A stretch of 64,000 bases of DNA, taken from NCBI GenBank assembly GCA_031841125.1, contig CM063112.1, forward strand, positions 59,821,722 to 59,885,721, in the 5' to 3' direction. Each line of letters starts with the position of its first letter. Position 1 is the first letter of the stretch. Under the pieces are notes generated by a model. It worked only from the letters and a program-made list of their open reading frames with translations. It was not told the DNA's origin and made no database searches. Positions 47,701-59,119 of the stretch are shown here, piece after piece. A program made the translations under genes and the position numbers. The DNA is from Acanthococcus lagerstroemiae. Taxonomy: Eukaryota > Arthropoda > Insecta > Hemiptera > Eriococcidae.

Positions 47701-50700
47701 ATTTGATGTGGAGATTTATCCATGAAAATGAACGTTGATTGGAAATTTCAACAGAAAGTGCAGAAAAAGTGTTTGAGCATACGCTAAAACGATTACACAA
47801 CAGCACTACAGAAACTTACAGAAACAAACAGAGACGTTTGTACAGAACTTACAGAAAAAATCATCAAGATTAATTTCTGTATGCTGCCTGAACAAACCTA
47901 ATAATCACCATATCGATTACCTCTATGAAAATGTACAGGCAGCCAAAGAAAATACTCTGAACCAGGAACTTTAAGATCAGATTGATTTTCACGATGTCAA
48001 ATTCGGAATTCACCCTTTCTAACGCTACTGTACAGGAAATTTCACATGAAGGGAAAAACACCCGCCCACTGACTTCAGAAACTGCAATGAGTTCAACGAA
48101 ATCCTATCAAGGACAAACTATTCGCGCTACCAATGATAAATACTAGAGGTTCGTTCATTCAGCATTTGTATCAGTTTCACATTATTTGATTCGCGAGGTT
48201 AGAGTTCTGATATTCAGAACTTGAGACTGGCTTCAGTTTTTTTGTTAATCAAAACTGATGCCGAAATGAGAATCTAATTTGAATTTGACAAAACGGTACG
48301 CTGCATCTTGCAGTAGCGACATCTCTTTTCTGAATACCGTTGAATACGTTCATACGTTCAGAATGAACGTATTCAACGGTACTGTACATTGATTAAATGC
48401 GGATACGTTAAGGAAATTTGTTGCGTGACATTCGTTAGTGCACGCTCGTCATACGAGTGCAATTTTGCCAAAATAGTCGTCAAGCAGAAAGTTCCTGCAC
48501 CATGCTCGAGCCTTTGAACGTGCATATTGAAACATGAATACCGTACTTACGAGTGAACTGACGACTTGGATCGAGTGAACTGACGACTTGGATCGCTGAA
48601 TAGTGGACAATGGGCACGTTGGAACTGCGATTACATTCGTCATAAATCTGTGTTCATGCAAATACACAAATGTCAGTGCAAAATGAAACCGATGTCAGAT
48701 AGTACTACCAGCTACCGGTAATGTAAAAACTTACCAAGTTCATCAAATAAATTGATCACTTGTTCCTCTCTTCATTAGCGAATAACCGATATTAGGAAAC
48801 GACCTTAACGACAGTAATTGCAACAATTTTAACGCTTTAATTTCATAAGTTTGCACAACATTCACTTCGATAATTGCACGAAACTTTCGTTTATCGTTAT
48901 TTCAATATTCGAATAATGGCCAGCGGGACAGCGGCCGACACATCACACGACGACTTAGCCTTCGGCGACGCTAAGTGACCGGCAGCTACGCAGCCTGCAG
49001 TATTGGAAAATAGTAAAGAAAGAAAGGCATATAACGTTCCTATGTTAAGGGCCTTTCTCTAACGTAAGTTCAAAAAAATTTATGTTCGATCTGGTCACAC
49101 CGGGTGGTTTGACATACACTTTCAATTCCGACATTAATTTTTGTCAACATTTTCGATTTTCATAATGTCTTATTGTATCGGTCTTAGATGACTTTTTCCG
49201 TTCAGTTATCAAATATTTGATAATTTGACGACACCTCACTGCCATAAGTAAAATAAAATTAATTGCGAACGGTCGTTTGACAGTTATTTCGTTCCAATTT
49301 ATACGCATTCAAATTATCGAATGGGTTACGGGTGCTTGAGTTAGAGAAAATAGGTATTTATACTCAGGTTTTCAAATTTTTAATGTCCGCTCTTGACAAC
49401 AGGGTGCCTCGGACAAATATGTCTACTTTTAGGGACGGACTAGGGGGAAGAGGACACAGATGGAAAATTACATGAAATGCTAGGAAAATTTTTGCTATAC
49501 TGGTACCTACTATTTTTTCTGTCTGTCATCAACTTATGGGGCTGCGGAATTCTCCCCCCTATAACTGCATTATTCATACGGGGCTACATAGGGAAACCAA
49601 ATCATTGCGCACTGCGCTACATTTACATTCGTACATGAAAGGTGAAACTGGTGAAACGTGGTCTGTCAAAAAATCGATTTTCCGTTATTTTTGTGATTTT
49701 GGGTAGTTTAATATAATATATCTCCTCTTTCGCAACTTCAAGGCAACCACAATGAAACTGTTCATCGGGATATTCGTCGTATTATTGGAAAGGCTCCGAA
49801 AATGCAGGGATGTACCGTTTTTCCTGGAGGCAACTTACGCGAATTATACATGGTCAATCATTTCGAGCGCTGCGTCAATAATAAAGAACGTGTACACAGA
49901 ACAACGTCATTATAATGATCAGAGACCATAAAAATCATCCGAGCGTCAATAAAAATTCAAAACGATTTGAATTTTTTGAGACACAAGAAAAAAATTTGTT
50001 CTACTGTTCTACAGATATGTTTTCTTGGTGACAATGAGGATGGAAGGGAGGTTCAGGGAGGTTTAAAGGGAGGATTATTACTACAGATCCTTTATTGTTT
50101 ATTATTGAATTTTGCGCTACCTTTAGCCTATATTAAGAAAAATTCTGTGCAGCAGATTGAATACACAGTCACAATGGAGCACTTCCAATATTGAAGTCCG
50201 CATCAGCCACTGCTTTGTATTTGCAGCTTCTAAAGCTACTGGCCAAAAAATTCTGGATCAGCAGCAGTTATTAGGATCGCAGTAGAACGTGTTGACTTTC
50301 ATATTTCGCACTATTCGTTACTGCCGCGGAATGTGGAATAATCGTGGTAGAACGCCTCAACTTTTATTCTGCGTCAGTCACTTCTGATGCGGAACAAATA
50401 AAGTCGCCGCAGAACATTTTATTCTGCGTCAGCCACTATTGATGCGGAACAGATAAAGTCGCGGCAGAACAGAAAAATTCCACAATGTCCGCTACTGAGG
50501 CACGTTCATTATTCGCAGCTGAACGCCTCAATATTTAAATCTAAATTCATTTTCAGTGCAGCACCCTACACTTTTGTTTTGCTTTTTTTGAGTCCATCAA
50601 CCCCCCAAAAGTTGCTAAACTACAACATTTTCCAAGTCTTTCCGTTCTGGAGAGTGTAATCAAAATGAAACTTGCTTACTTTTTGTTACTTCTGTACTCC

Positions 50701-53700
50701 ACATCAGCACCGCGCTTCCTCCCAAGGAAGAAGAACAAATTAGAACTTCCAGAAAAAAGTTACAAATAGAAAAACGTACTAGATAAAATGAGGCTGCTGT
50801 TTCCGTATCACTGCATCTGTAGCAAATATTCTAAGTTTTACCATAAAGTAACTTCGCGTGTGATGAAATTTACAGTTATTTCCTTCTATCTGCCAATGCA
50901 TAATTATCCTCCTTGCATATAATTGATGTCATAGAAAAAATAGACATATAGAACATAGGAGACGTATTCCCAGTATTCAAATGTGTACAACCATATCCAG
51001 TCACCTAAAATCTCATAAACAGGAACATTTTCCATGTGCATATTCATTTCTTGTCCTTTTCCCTACTGTTTCATCTGCTTTTGGCCTGTGCTATCTCATA
51101 CAAAGCCCGTTTTTTTATTTTCAGATCCTTGCTATGAAGTGAATATTTCAGCTAGGACAAAAATTTTTATACAATTAAAAAACTAGTCCTTTCTTCCGAG
51201 TTAAGAAATATTATAGTACCTAAATATTTTTAGAAAGCCGCTCTATATTTCGCCATAACTAAATAGAAATAAATCTTTTTCACATTTAAACCAATGTGCT
51301 GAAAGTTTCTCTATGATTGCTAATAAATTGTGTCACCCAGCTAACGATTACAGCGGGCCATCCAAGTACATCACTTGAGGAAGTGGAGGAAAAATGCATT
51401 TACTATGGGTGTTGTCTCTGCTAGTCTGCTACATATTTCACTACCAAGGTAGTACACAGTAGTACTTGCTTATATTTTACTAGCTACTGTAAAAACGGAA
51501 GTGAATAGAATGTATTTACTACACATGCAATCACTGACAGTCTGCTACATATTTCACTACTGAGAGTAAACAGTAGTACCCACTTCTATTTTACTACCTG
51601 TTGTATAAAAGGCAGTGAATTGAATGCATTTACTACATATGTAGTCACTACTAGTTTACTACCAGTTTCACTTCTCCAGTAGTACACAGTAGTACTTACT
51701 TCTATTTTACTACCTGTTTCAGTTATGGTAGTACATTGGGAGTATTTGCTATGGAAGCAAGTCCTTCTATTTCACTACTGTAGCAAATATGGTTGTGAGT
51801 AGAGAGCATTTGCTACTGCAGTAAATACTACAGTCTCACAGCCTCTTTCTTACTACCACACATAATATATTTACATAAGAAATAATCTTGTGTTAGTGCA
51901 GGTATGTATATACTACCATTTACTACCTGTAGTACTACTTTAAAAATTCCAGCTGGGCTCTTTCTTAATAGTATGAACCATGCATTACTCTATTATACCC
52001 TGCGATTCATTCAAATTCAACTGAATTCTTTTACAAATGAGGACCTTTCTGGCAGAAGCTTGTGTAGTACACAGTTAAACTTGAACCAGAATTACAGAGC
52101 AGTGAGCAGATGGTTTTTGCTCAGAATAATTTCACGAACTGCTTTTTTCATGAACCAACTCATTTAATTTGCTCCTGCTCGGAGTCGACCAACGTTATTG
52201 CTTGCGTACAGGTGAATTAAATTAACCCTTCCGCATATAATTAACCAGGGTGACGCGCCTACCTGGTAAAACAGGAGCGTTTTAGTTTGAGTAAACCTGA
52301 CAACTTGATACGAAACTACGAGCGTCAACTTATACTGAGCGAACTATATTTTCGGCCAAAGCGACACAATCGTCTTCTTACAGTTTGAGTACAACTTTCA
52401 TTCTGGCTTGGAGCAAGAGGTAGCCAACTGGCTGAAATACTGGCAGAATGCGATAACCAGGGCGAAAAAGCTAGAAGAGAGAAAGGAAGCAGGAGGTGCA
52501 ACACAATTTTTAAATTGTTCATTCATTCATTCTTTTCTTTCCAGCCGCCAAAAAGAACCTTGAAAACAGTGATGAACAACATGAAGTGGTGTCAAGTCAA
52601 TCGCCATTGGAGCAGCGTACTGGTAATATTAGGACGCTGTATTGCTGTATTTTTTTCTATTCTAATTTTAAAAGATTCATTTATACTTTCCAATTTCAAT
52701 TCAGAACACTGATACACGCAATTTATAGTATATTAAATACACCTGACATTTCTTTTTATCATTACCACTCTTCATTTAATATTTATTGCAGTTTTCTTAT
52801 GTTTAAAATTAGAAGAAGAAAAAAATGAATGCGTCACTGTATAAGTATTAAAATTTATAGTGCACAATGTTTATTTCTTCGTCGTTTTCAATTCTTAAAA
52901 TTTTTTATCATTGTTGTAATGGACATTTTAGTTGTTTTATGGTTGACTAGTTTATGAAAAATGTTTACCTACATTTTTGAAACGATGTGTGTTCCTATGC
53001 TTTGTGTTCCTATGCTTATTTTCATTTTTTTTTTTTACCAATTTGTTTTCCTATTAATATTAAATATAATTTTTGCATATTTCATTTCTATTCAATTATT
53101 TTTTCTTAAAAAGTACTGAAAAGAAGCGCTTTTGAAAATTATTTGTGAGGGCGTTTTTTTAAGAAACAATCGGAAGGAGCGTTTTTAAATTCATTAGAAA
53201 AGAGGCGTTTTACAAACGTCACATAAACGCTCTCATATAAAGAACGCTTGGTTACTTGGCGTTTTTTGATACGTTGAAAATCGCGCGTTTTCTGGTAAGA
53301 TGAAAAATCGCGCGGTTTCATCGGTCTCACATTATCTCCCGCGTTCCGCCCGGCGGTATTTTGCCCGTAGGGAGGAATATCTTTGCTGCGCCTGTAAACG
53401 TGGAGTATGTTTTACATATTACACATTCACAGTGCGCAGCAAAGATATACCTGAACTCGTGTACAGTATTTTGCCTATTTTCGCCCTTGAAGTTAAATGG
53501 CAAATGTAAGTTTTGATTCTTTACCCTTCATTTGTACGTGCACTGCACATAAAAATGTGTACCAAAATGTCCTAAATTTCAATACTGACATTTTAGTCGA
53601 CATTTCCATACGCACGTGTTCACGGGAAATGTAAATGGTTGTCATGTTCAGTACCAATCAGCAAATATACGAAGTATCTCACTTGTGTAATAACTGGGAT

Positions 53701-56700
53701 CTGGCGTGACTGAATTCCAAACAAACGAATCTGCCACCAGGTTTTAACACTCGGTAAGCTTCAGCTAACGCCTGCAGAGTTCAAAATAAAAACAAAATAA
53801 ACTTTCAAATCATAAGTATAATAATATTTATCAGCCATAGAAACTGATAGTCGTTGGATCAGAGGACAAACAGCCGACCAGGAGTTGAGGAACCCATTGG
53901 GAGCGGTACTGACAAGTATCAAGAATTGTCAAAATAATGCTTTCAATTCGTTTGTTGTTAGTAGAATTTTGTTCATTTTTTGAGGGAGGGAGATTTTGTG
54001 GATGGTGGCTACACCCTTCCCCCGAGCTCTTCCTTACTTAGGTCTATGCTTATGAATGTGAGGTGAGCGTCAACATTCCTGTACAAAACTTTTTACATAA
54101 AAATTGAAGTACGTAGCCGATGTGGTTATCCACAAAAGTTTCCTTTATTGCTACTGTATTTGAACTTTGAACAGTTATCGTTGAATGGTCTCCACTCTAT
54201 TGTAATGAATGCCTATTGCGTGTCTGCTCGATTAAGTAAGAACACTGTGCTTACTTTATCAATGTCGGGAACATATCTCATTCCAAAAGAAATCGAGTAT
54301 GCGGTTACAGATTCCGATTCGACAGGTAAATTCTCAGCGTTGCCAACAACCCAAGTAATATTTTCGTTCGCGTAGCCGAGTTTTTGGGCTCGACTTTTAC
54401 CAACATCCAACATGGCTTCACTTATATCGCAGACTGTTATGTGACTGGTAAGGCTATCTGGATTTGGTTGTTCTTTAAGATGTTTAAGAACACGAAATGC
54501 TATTTCACCTGAAAACAAGAGTGATGCATATTGGATGAATTACTGAGAGAACACTGAAGTTTATTAGGGTAATGTACCGAAAGCGGATCAGTGATTCGTT
54601 CATAGATATTTTCAAAAAGTAGAGTGAGAGTAAGAAAAGTGCAAGGGCCCCGAGCTCTTTTATTTATTTATTTGTATATGCGTGTGGTGTGGAACGTAGC
54701 AGTAAAGTGGTTTCCAGATGCCTGAGTGAACCTCGAAAAACACTGAAATTCGACTGTATAAAAGAGACGAATATATGAGGAAGACTGGTTTACTTTCATC
54801 GTGAATGCAGTTGTTGATTTCATTTTTACAGCATTTTTATAGTTTCCGGATTCAAATATTCACATTTGAGAAATGGGTTCCAAGAGAAGGAAGGCCATAA
54901 GTTCCAAAATTACTGATTTTTTCCATTTACCTATCAATATGTTGGAGTTTTATATCGGATGTACCTCTTAATACTAATAATGATCATTTTAGGCTATTTG
55001 ACAAGGAAATAAAGGTCCAAAAATACTAATCCAAGTTCGGTACTTTACCTCCTCGCGTAATAATAGATACATATGGAACGCCATGAGAATTATCAATGAC
55101 TCTGTCCCTTTACAAGCACATATTTTATTTGTCTTCCAAAAAACATTTCTCTAATTTAGGTATCATCAAAAATTTCACATGGCTGATCAAAAGTAAGAAT
55201 GTGAGAAATATACTTTCCATCCTAGGTAGTATATACTATGTTAAAGTTGTACGACGTACAGTTTTTATATTTTGCTTCAGCATTACCTAATTGACACCCG
55301 ACGTGCAATTTTTATTTTGAAAGTGAGGCAAAAGTGACAGGAGACTTGTGCAAGAATTTCTGCACATTGTCCGCACTTTCTTAACCAATGAGCGACGAGA
55401 ACGTGCTTGAGACACGAACGTCACTGGTGTCACATATATGTCACTATGTGTGCTTCATTAGTGACACTTTTTTGCCACATCTTTGTGGATTTTAATGTTT
55501 TATTTCTGACACGTGTGTGTTACATTAGTGACACGTCCTTGCAGCATTTGTGCAATTGTTTGTCCCACATTTAAGATGAATAACTGTCACATTTGTGACT
55601 GTTGATCATCACATATGACGCCTAGAATAAAACCCCCTCCTCAGTGCCCACTTCGTGGTATATACAGAAAATGTAGCAAATACCACGAAAATTCTCAGAT
55701 TTTTCAAAGAAAATCTGAAAATTTTAATGGTATTACTAGAATTTTTCATAAATACTGCTAAAGCGACTCTCGATGTGGATGTTTTAAATACATTAAAGTA
55801 TATTTCATAATAAAGTAGCCGAGCAAAGCATTTAACAAGTTACTTTCAAAAACAATACAATATTCATATAAATCTAGCCGAAAAGTTTAACCGCACATTA
55901 CGTCAATAAAATAAACCTCGTGAAATATATACTTAAAAAACTGATTATAATCATTTTGACGCACTTAACGCAAGGAGGACGAAACATACAGATGACTTGT
56001 GATTTCGACGGTCGAACGGCTAAAAAGTTCTCTACTCACTTCCTCAATCCAACAGTCGCGCAGCGACTCGACGACGATCAGGCAGAAAAAAAAAGGATAT
56101 GGGAGATAAGGATGTCTAGGACACTTTGATAGTAAAACGAAAAGGGCAGACGAAATGATGAAATCGGACGAGAAATACATGTGGCTACAGCGACTATACG
56201 CCCAAATCTAGATGCACACAAAAAATCGAATTCCAACCTAGGTTGTGACACGTATTCGGCCGAGAGGAATCGAAGAGATAGAAAAGAACGAAGAATTTTG
56301 TAATCAAAAAGGGTGCAGACCAAGTCCACCTACATTACATTTGTAAAGCATCACTCAACATACGTAAATATCAGACAAAGCCGAAGAATACTGGAAACTT
56401 GATCATGTAAACGGAAAAGACAATCGGTCCAACATCAAATAACCACTCACGATCACGAACTATCGATTTGAATGTATGTTTTTCAAATATTAACGGTTTT
56501 TATCATGTCACTTCTGTGCAAGTTTGATGTAACATTTGTGCCTGTGGCAAAAGATCGCAGCGACATCTACTCTCCAGCAACGTCCATTCGTGAAACTTCA
56601 CAGGCGCCACCTTTTTTGCAACAAAAGTTACACGTTTGTCACTTTTGCCATGAAATTATTCTGTCACACCTTTGGAAATCGCGCATGGATATGTCTGATG

Positions 56701-59119
56701 GCTCGCCACACGATAGAGAAAAATGCCGCAGAAAAACGTTACTATTGTGATGTCGGTGCGTATTCCTCTTTACATGTTCATTCGTTTCATTACATTTCGG
56801 CCGACCGACAGGGAGAATGGCAAGCCGAGAACAGACGACTAGAGAAGGCTTTAGAATGTGAGTATGCGCGTTACAGCGGTCGCCTGAACGATACATCCAT
56901 GTTACAATGTCATTCACTGCAGGGGTCGGACTCGTTCTCTTCTGATACTACAATGTCTTTTGTATCACCTAAAAATAGGTTTCTTTTATTTTTTGAACCC
57001 TTTGTCGCGTTTCGGGACCGCGGGGGCCAGCAAGACGCGCTTTCCGGGGATGGGTGACCGCACGGGGCACGTTGCGGGAGCGTAAGCTCCAAAACGCGGA
57101 CATTTTCGACTCGAAAAAATAGCACGCAAATAATGACACAGGGGGTTGACAGAGATAGGTATATTCACGCAAAGTATTTACGCTGAGGAACAACGAACTA
57201 CGGTCGCGGCGAGGGGAACGATAACGACAACAAACTACAAGTTAATGGTACAAACGACGGAACTGTACACACAAGGGGGAGGAGGCGTGAATGCTCCCTG
57301 ATAACGCACTAAAAATTACACAGCGTGAAGTAGCGTCGAGGCGCGGTAACTCCCTACTGCGGATTGTGACAAGGGGGATGAGCTGGTTGGTGACGTCGGG
57401 GTGTGCTGGGTTCCAGGCACTCGCCGAACAGTCGAAGAAGGAACTGGGGTGCACTGGTTTCCAGGCACTCGCCTCTAGTTAGGAAAGGAATCAGGGTGCT
57501 CTGACTTCCAGGCACTCGCTGAAGAGGTGCAAAATAGTGGAAGAAGCTGGAAGGAAAAATAAAGCAAGTATAGCTTGTCGCAATACTTTAGCTTGCCCGA
57601 GTTGGCTTCACTACCCTAATTTCTCCGGATAGTTAAATAGGCTGGAGCAACAGACTTCATCCGCGAGTAGCAAACGGAAACACCCTCGCGGTACAAAGTT
57701 GTTTCGCGCGACACAAAAATTGTTCTCTCAATAACCGAAACGCGAGACCAGGTTTTGTGACGCAGCGCTCGACTCTACTTCTAGCGGTGGTGGAATTGTG
57801 AAGTATTTACTCGCCCGAGTAAACAGAGTACGCGCGTACGTAACACCTTGAAACATTTAATATGGTCACTTTTCAGTTTTCCTCTGCTACATTTTATCTG
57901 TATTCTTATCCAAAATAAAAGATCATTTCCTCAGCTCTGATAGGTATTATTGTATATCGAAGCCCCTACAAGGTCTTGATCGGCCACATATCATGCTTGT
58001 ATGCGATATGCGTTGTTCCTCAGACCAAGTGCCTCACCAGACAATAGTACTGGAACACCCTGTACAAAGTAAAATTGATTTTATGTATTCTCACCAGTGC
58101 CACCAGCAACGTCCAATAACTGCATTCCAGGAGAAGGGTTTAAACGTTGAACATGCGTCCTTTTCCAAATCCGATGAATACCAAAAGTCACCAAATCAAC
58201 AAATTGGTCATACCCTTCGGCAATTTTCCCGTAATCTTCGTACAAAAAAATTAAAGTGATGGTAATTCTTCTATAAAAGTTTATACAGAGCCTTCTATCG
58301 TAAACCGTGATATTAAGAAAGGTAACACTGCAATTTTGCTTACAGCTGGCTGGCTGACTACAGACTCTTGTGAAAAATAGGCATTTTCGAGAAAATTATA
58401 AGAAATAACGATATGTTATGCAGCTTTGCAATTTTGATTGTACAATTTGCCAGCATTCTTCACTAATTCAAAAGATAATCCAAATTATTCAGTTCGCTTA
58501 ATTAATATTATTGGCAGCCATTCGAGATTCCCATTCAAATTTGAGAAGGAAGAAAATCAGTTAAATATTACACTGAAATTTCTTTACTGCAGAGAGAAAG
58601 AACTCAAATTTCCATTTTAAGTTTCCAACTTGCACGCACAGGCATCGCGTAATTTGTTACGATTTTTTTTTTAATTTATGATGTTTTTTATGAATAATGT
58701 TATTTTGATAAGAACTAGCCCAGTTCCTTCAGGCTTTCAAATTTCCTATTTCAAAGCTTGTAACAATAGGAGGCTGTGATTCAAGGTACAAATTTCTTGC
58801 TGTAATAATCTTGTGACCCGTATAACTGCTGTCTTTCGTCAGATTTGACAAGTCGATGGTCGCAGAATGGTCAGAAGCTGAGTCAGTTGGTGAAAATATG
58901 ATACCAAAAGGATACCAGTGTAGGTATCAAAAGTATTCTCTCCATCCTCTGCGAGGCTGAATCACAAGTCAAACTGTCAAAAGAATTCCAGCCAGTCACA
59001 TCGCCCAACTTGATAACAGAAGAGGTAGCTATCCTAAAGTTTACCTTCTTCGGGTTTCACCTCGTTGTTAACGCTTTTGACGCGGTATTTAATTTGATTG
59101 GCATTTTCCACGGTTTCAC
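41766..59119 (-). CDS. COQ5: COQ5 copy B, mitochondrial 2-methoxy-6-polyprenyl-benzoquinol methylase
   Basis: Six exons with AG/GT borders and matching phases: 59119-59045 (75 bp, [15 protein letters not shown]), 58235-58095 (141 bp, [36 protein letters not shown]), 54508-54255 (254 bp, [43 protein letters not shown]), 53771-53683 (89 bp, [20 protein letters not shown]), 42053-41939 (115 bp, [25 protein letters not shown]) and 41864-41766 (99 bp, [20 protein letters not shown] stop). SAM motif I and the LKPGGR family signature are clear. The enzyme would C-methylate a ubiquinone precursor in the mitochondrion. The first exon with the start and targeting peptide was not found upstream of 59119. 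Divergent spots such as SFGMRYV for the usual AFGIRN make a relaxed or specialised paralogue possible. Intron 4 is 11.6 kb, almost all mobile DNA. Confidence 0.85.
43900..44768. other. Unexplained interior of the 10.6-kb element
   Basis: No reading frame, repeat or motif recognised between the left subterminal region and the nested 7.2-kb element. Confidence 0.35.
44800..45430. repeat. Left subterminal GTAGTA array
   Basis: Loose tandem units of about 90-180 bp containing GTAGTGAATACAAC, ATAGTACTTACAAGAG, GTACTACTGTTG and AAATACACCCNTTTCACA words. Read through, it is almost entirely made of GTAGTA/TACTAC permutations. Confidence 0.85.
45550..46645. repeat. Degenerate tandem array of about 150-bp units
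   Basis: About seven diverged units share an order of words: ATTCATCAAATGAAGGTAACAAA, CAGTAACTTTTCAACATAT, CCTACATCTG, AAAATTGCTTAATAATAACA, ATGAACAATTAGTGTAGGA and AAGAGAAGAAAA-like stretches. Unit length and order vary. No coding sense. Confidence 0.7.
46651..49705 (+). repeat. Right inverted copy of the 3.1-kb repeat, core of the 7.2-kb element
   Basis: Reverse complement of 1-3230. Small differences include three rather than two units of a roughly 33-bp TCGAACAAAATCTATTTCCG repeat (46885-46975) and an added 22-bp duplication GAGTGAACTGACGACTTGGA (48552-48597). The frame that spans 140 codons in the left copy is split here at about 46941. Confidence 0.85.
50330..50520. repeat. Tandem repeat of about 60 bp
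   Basis: Two and a half units contain TTTTATTCTGCGTCAGYCAC, TGATGCGGAACARATAAAGT and CGSCGCAGAACA-like words. Similar TTCCGC/GCGGAA words occur in the 3.1-kb core. Confidence 0.75.
51420..51930. repeat. Right subterminal GTAGTA array
   Basis: Four or so units of about 120 bp with ATTTACTACACATG, TCTGCTACATATTTCACTAC, CAGTAGTACYCACTTCTATT and TTACTACCTGTT words. On the minus strand these read GTAGTAAATRCA, the word of the left array, so the two arrays are inverted with respect to each other. Confidence 0.85.
51958..53100. other. No gene recognised
   Basis: AT-rich right shoulder of the 10.6-kb element. Frames of 63-80 codons show no motif. Confidence 0.4.
55327..56649. mobile_element. 1.3-kb TIR element with GTCACA words
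   Basis: GGCAAAAGTGACA (55327-55339) is matched by TGTCACTTTTGCC (56637-56649). Both ends are full of GTGACA/GTCACA, CACATTTGTG and TTTGTCAC words (55420-55625 and 56505-56649). No transposase. The neighbouring 56650-56950 segment is related to 20840-21150 of copy A, so the true insertion may reach about 56940. It lies in COQ5-B intron between exons 58235-58095 and 54508-54255. Confidence 0.6.
57003..57845. mobile_element. Solo LTR with 4-bp target duplication
   Basis: The 843-bp block begins TGTCGCGTTTCGGG and ends ACGTACGTAACA, i.e. TG..CA. It is flanked by CCTT at 56999-57002 and 57846-57849. It is GC-rich in AT-rich surroundings and absent from the matching place in copy A (about 26410). 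Read on the minus strand it starts TGTTACGTACGCGCG, a common Gypsy-type LTR start. It holds three copies of TTCCAGGCACTCGC at about 57409, 57459 and 57506. No internal retroviral-type genes remain, as expected after recombination between two LTRs. Confidence 0.8.

Larger units (their letters stand above)
44769..51957. mobile_element. 7.2-kb TIR element with GTAGTA arrays, nested in the 10.6-kb element
   Basis: The ends are CCCAGCTGGAA (44769-44779) and TTCCAGCTGGG (51947-51957). The flanks CTCCT and CTCTT could be a 5-bp target duplication with one mismatch. Inside each end is an array of GTAGTA-type words, then a tandem array of about 150-bp units (45550-46645), then the 3.1-kb core that is also found reversed at 1-3230, then about 1.7 kb of unique AT-rich sequence with a short tandem repeat. 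No transposase motif in any frame. It looks like a long non-autonomous element. Confidence 0.75.
42860..53501. mobile_element. 10.6-kb inverted-repeat element filling COQ5-B intron 4
   Basis: The left end has GCCATTTTACTTCAAGGGCG then CAAATAGGCAAAATACTGTAC (42860-42900); the right end (53461-53501) is its reverse complement with two or three changes. Next to both ends are GCGTTTT/AAAACGC words (42930-43270 and 53140-53300). Near the right end is a small hairpin ATATCTTTGCTGCGC/GCGCAGCAAAGATAT (53379-53448). The exact ends and target duplication are unclear because the inverted match may start at GGGCGCAAATAGG or further out. It encloses the 7.2-kb element at 44769-51957. Copy A of COQ5 lacks it. 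No transposase recognised. Confidence 0.75.

Noticed and set aside
1..49705. A single 49-kb composite transposon with 3-kb inverted ends carrying P450 and COQ5-A
   Set aside because: The right arm lies inside a separately bounded 7.2-kb TIR element nested in COQ5-B, so two insertions of one family explain the pair better.
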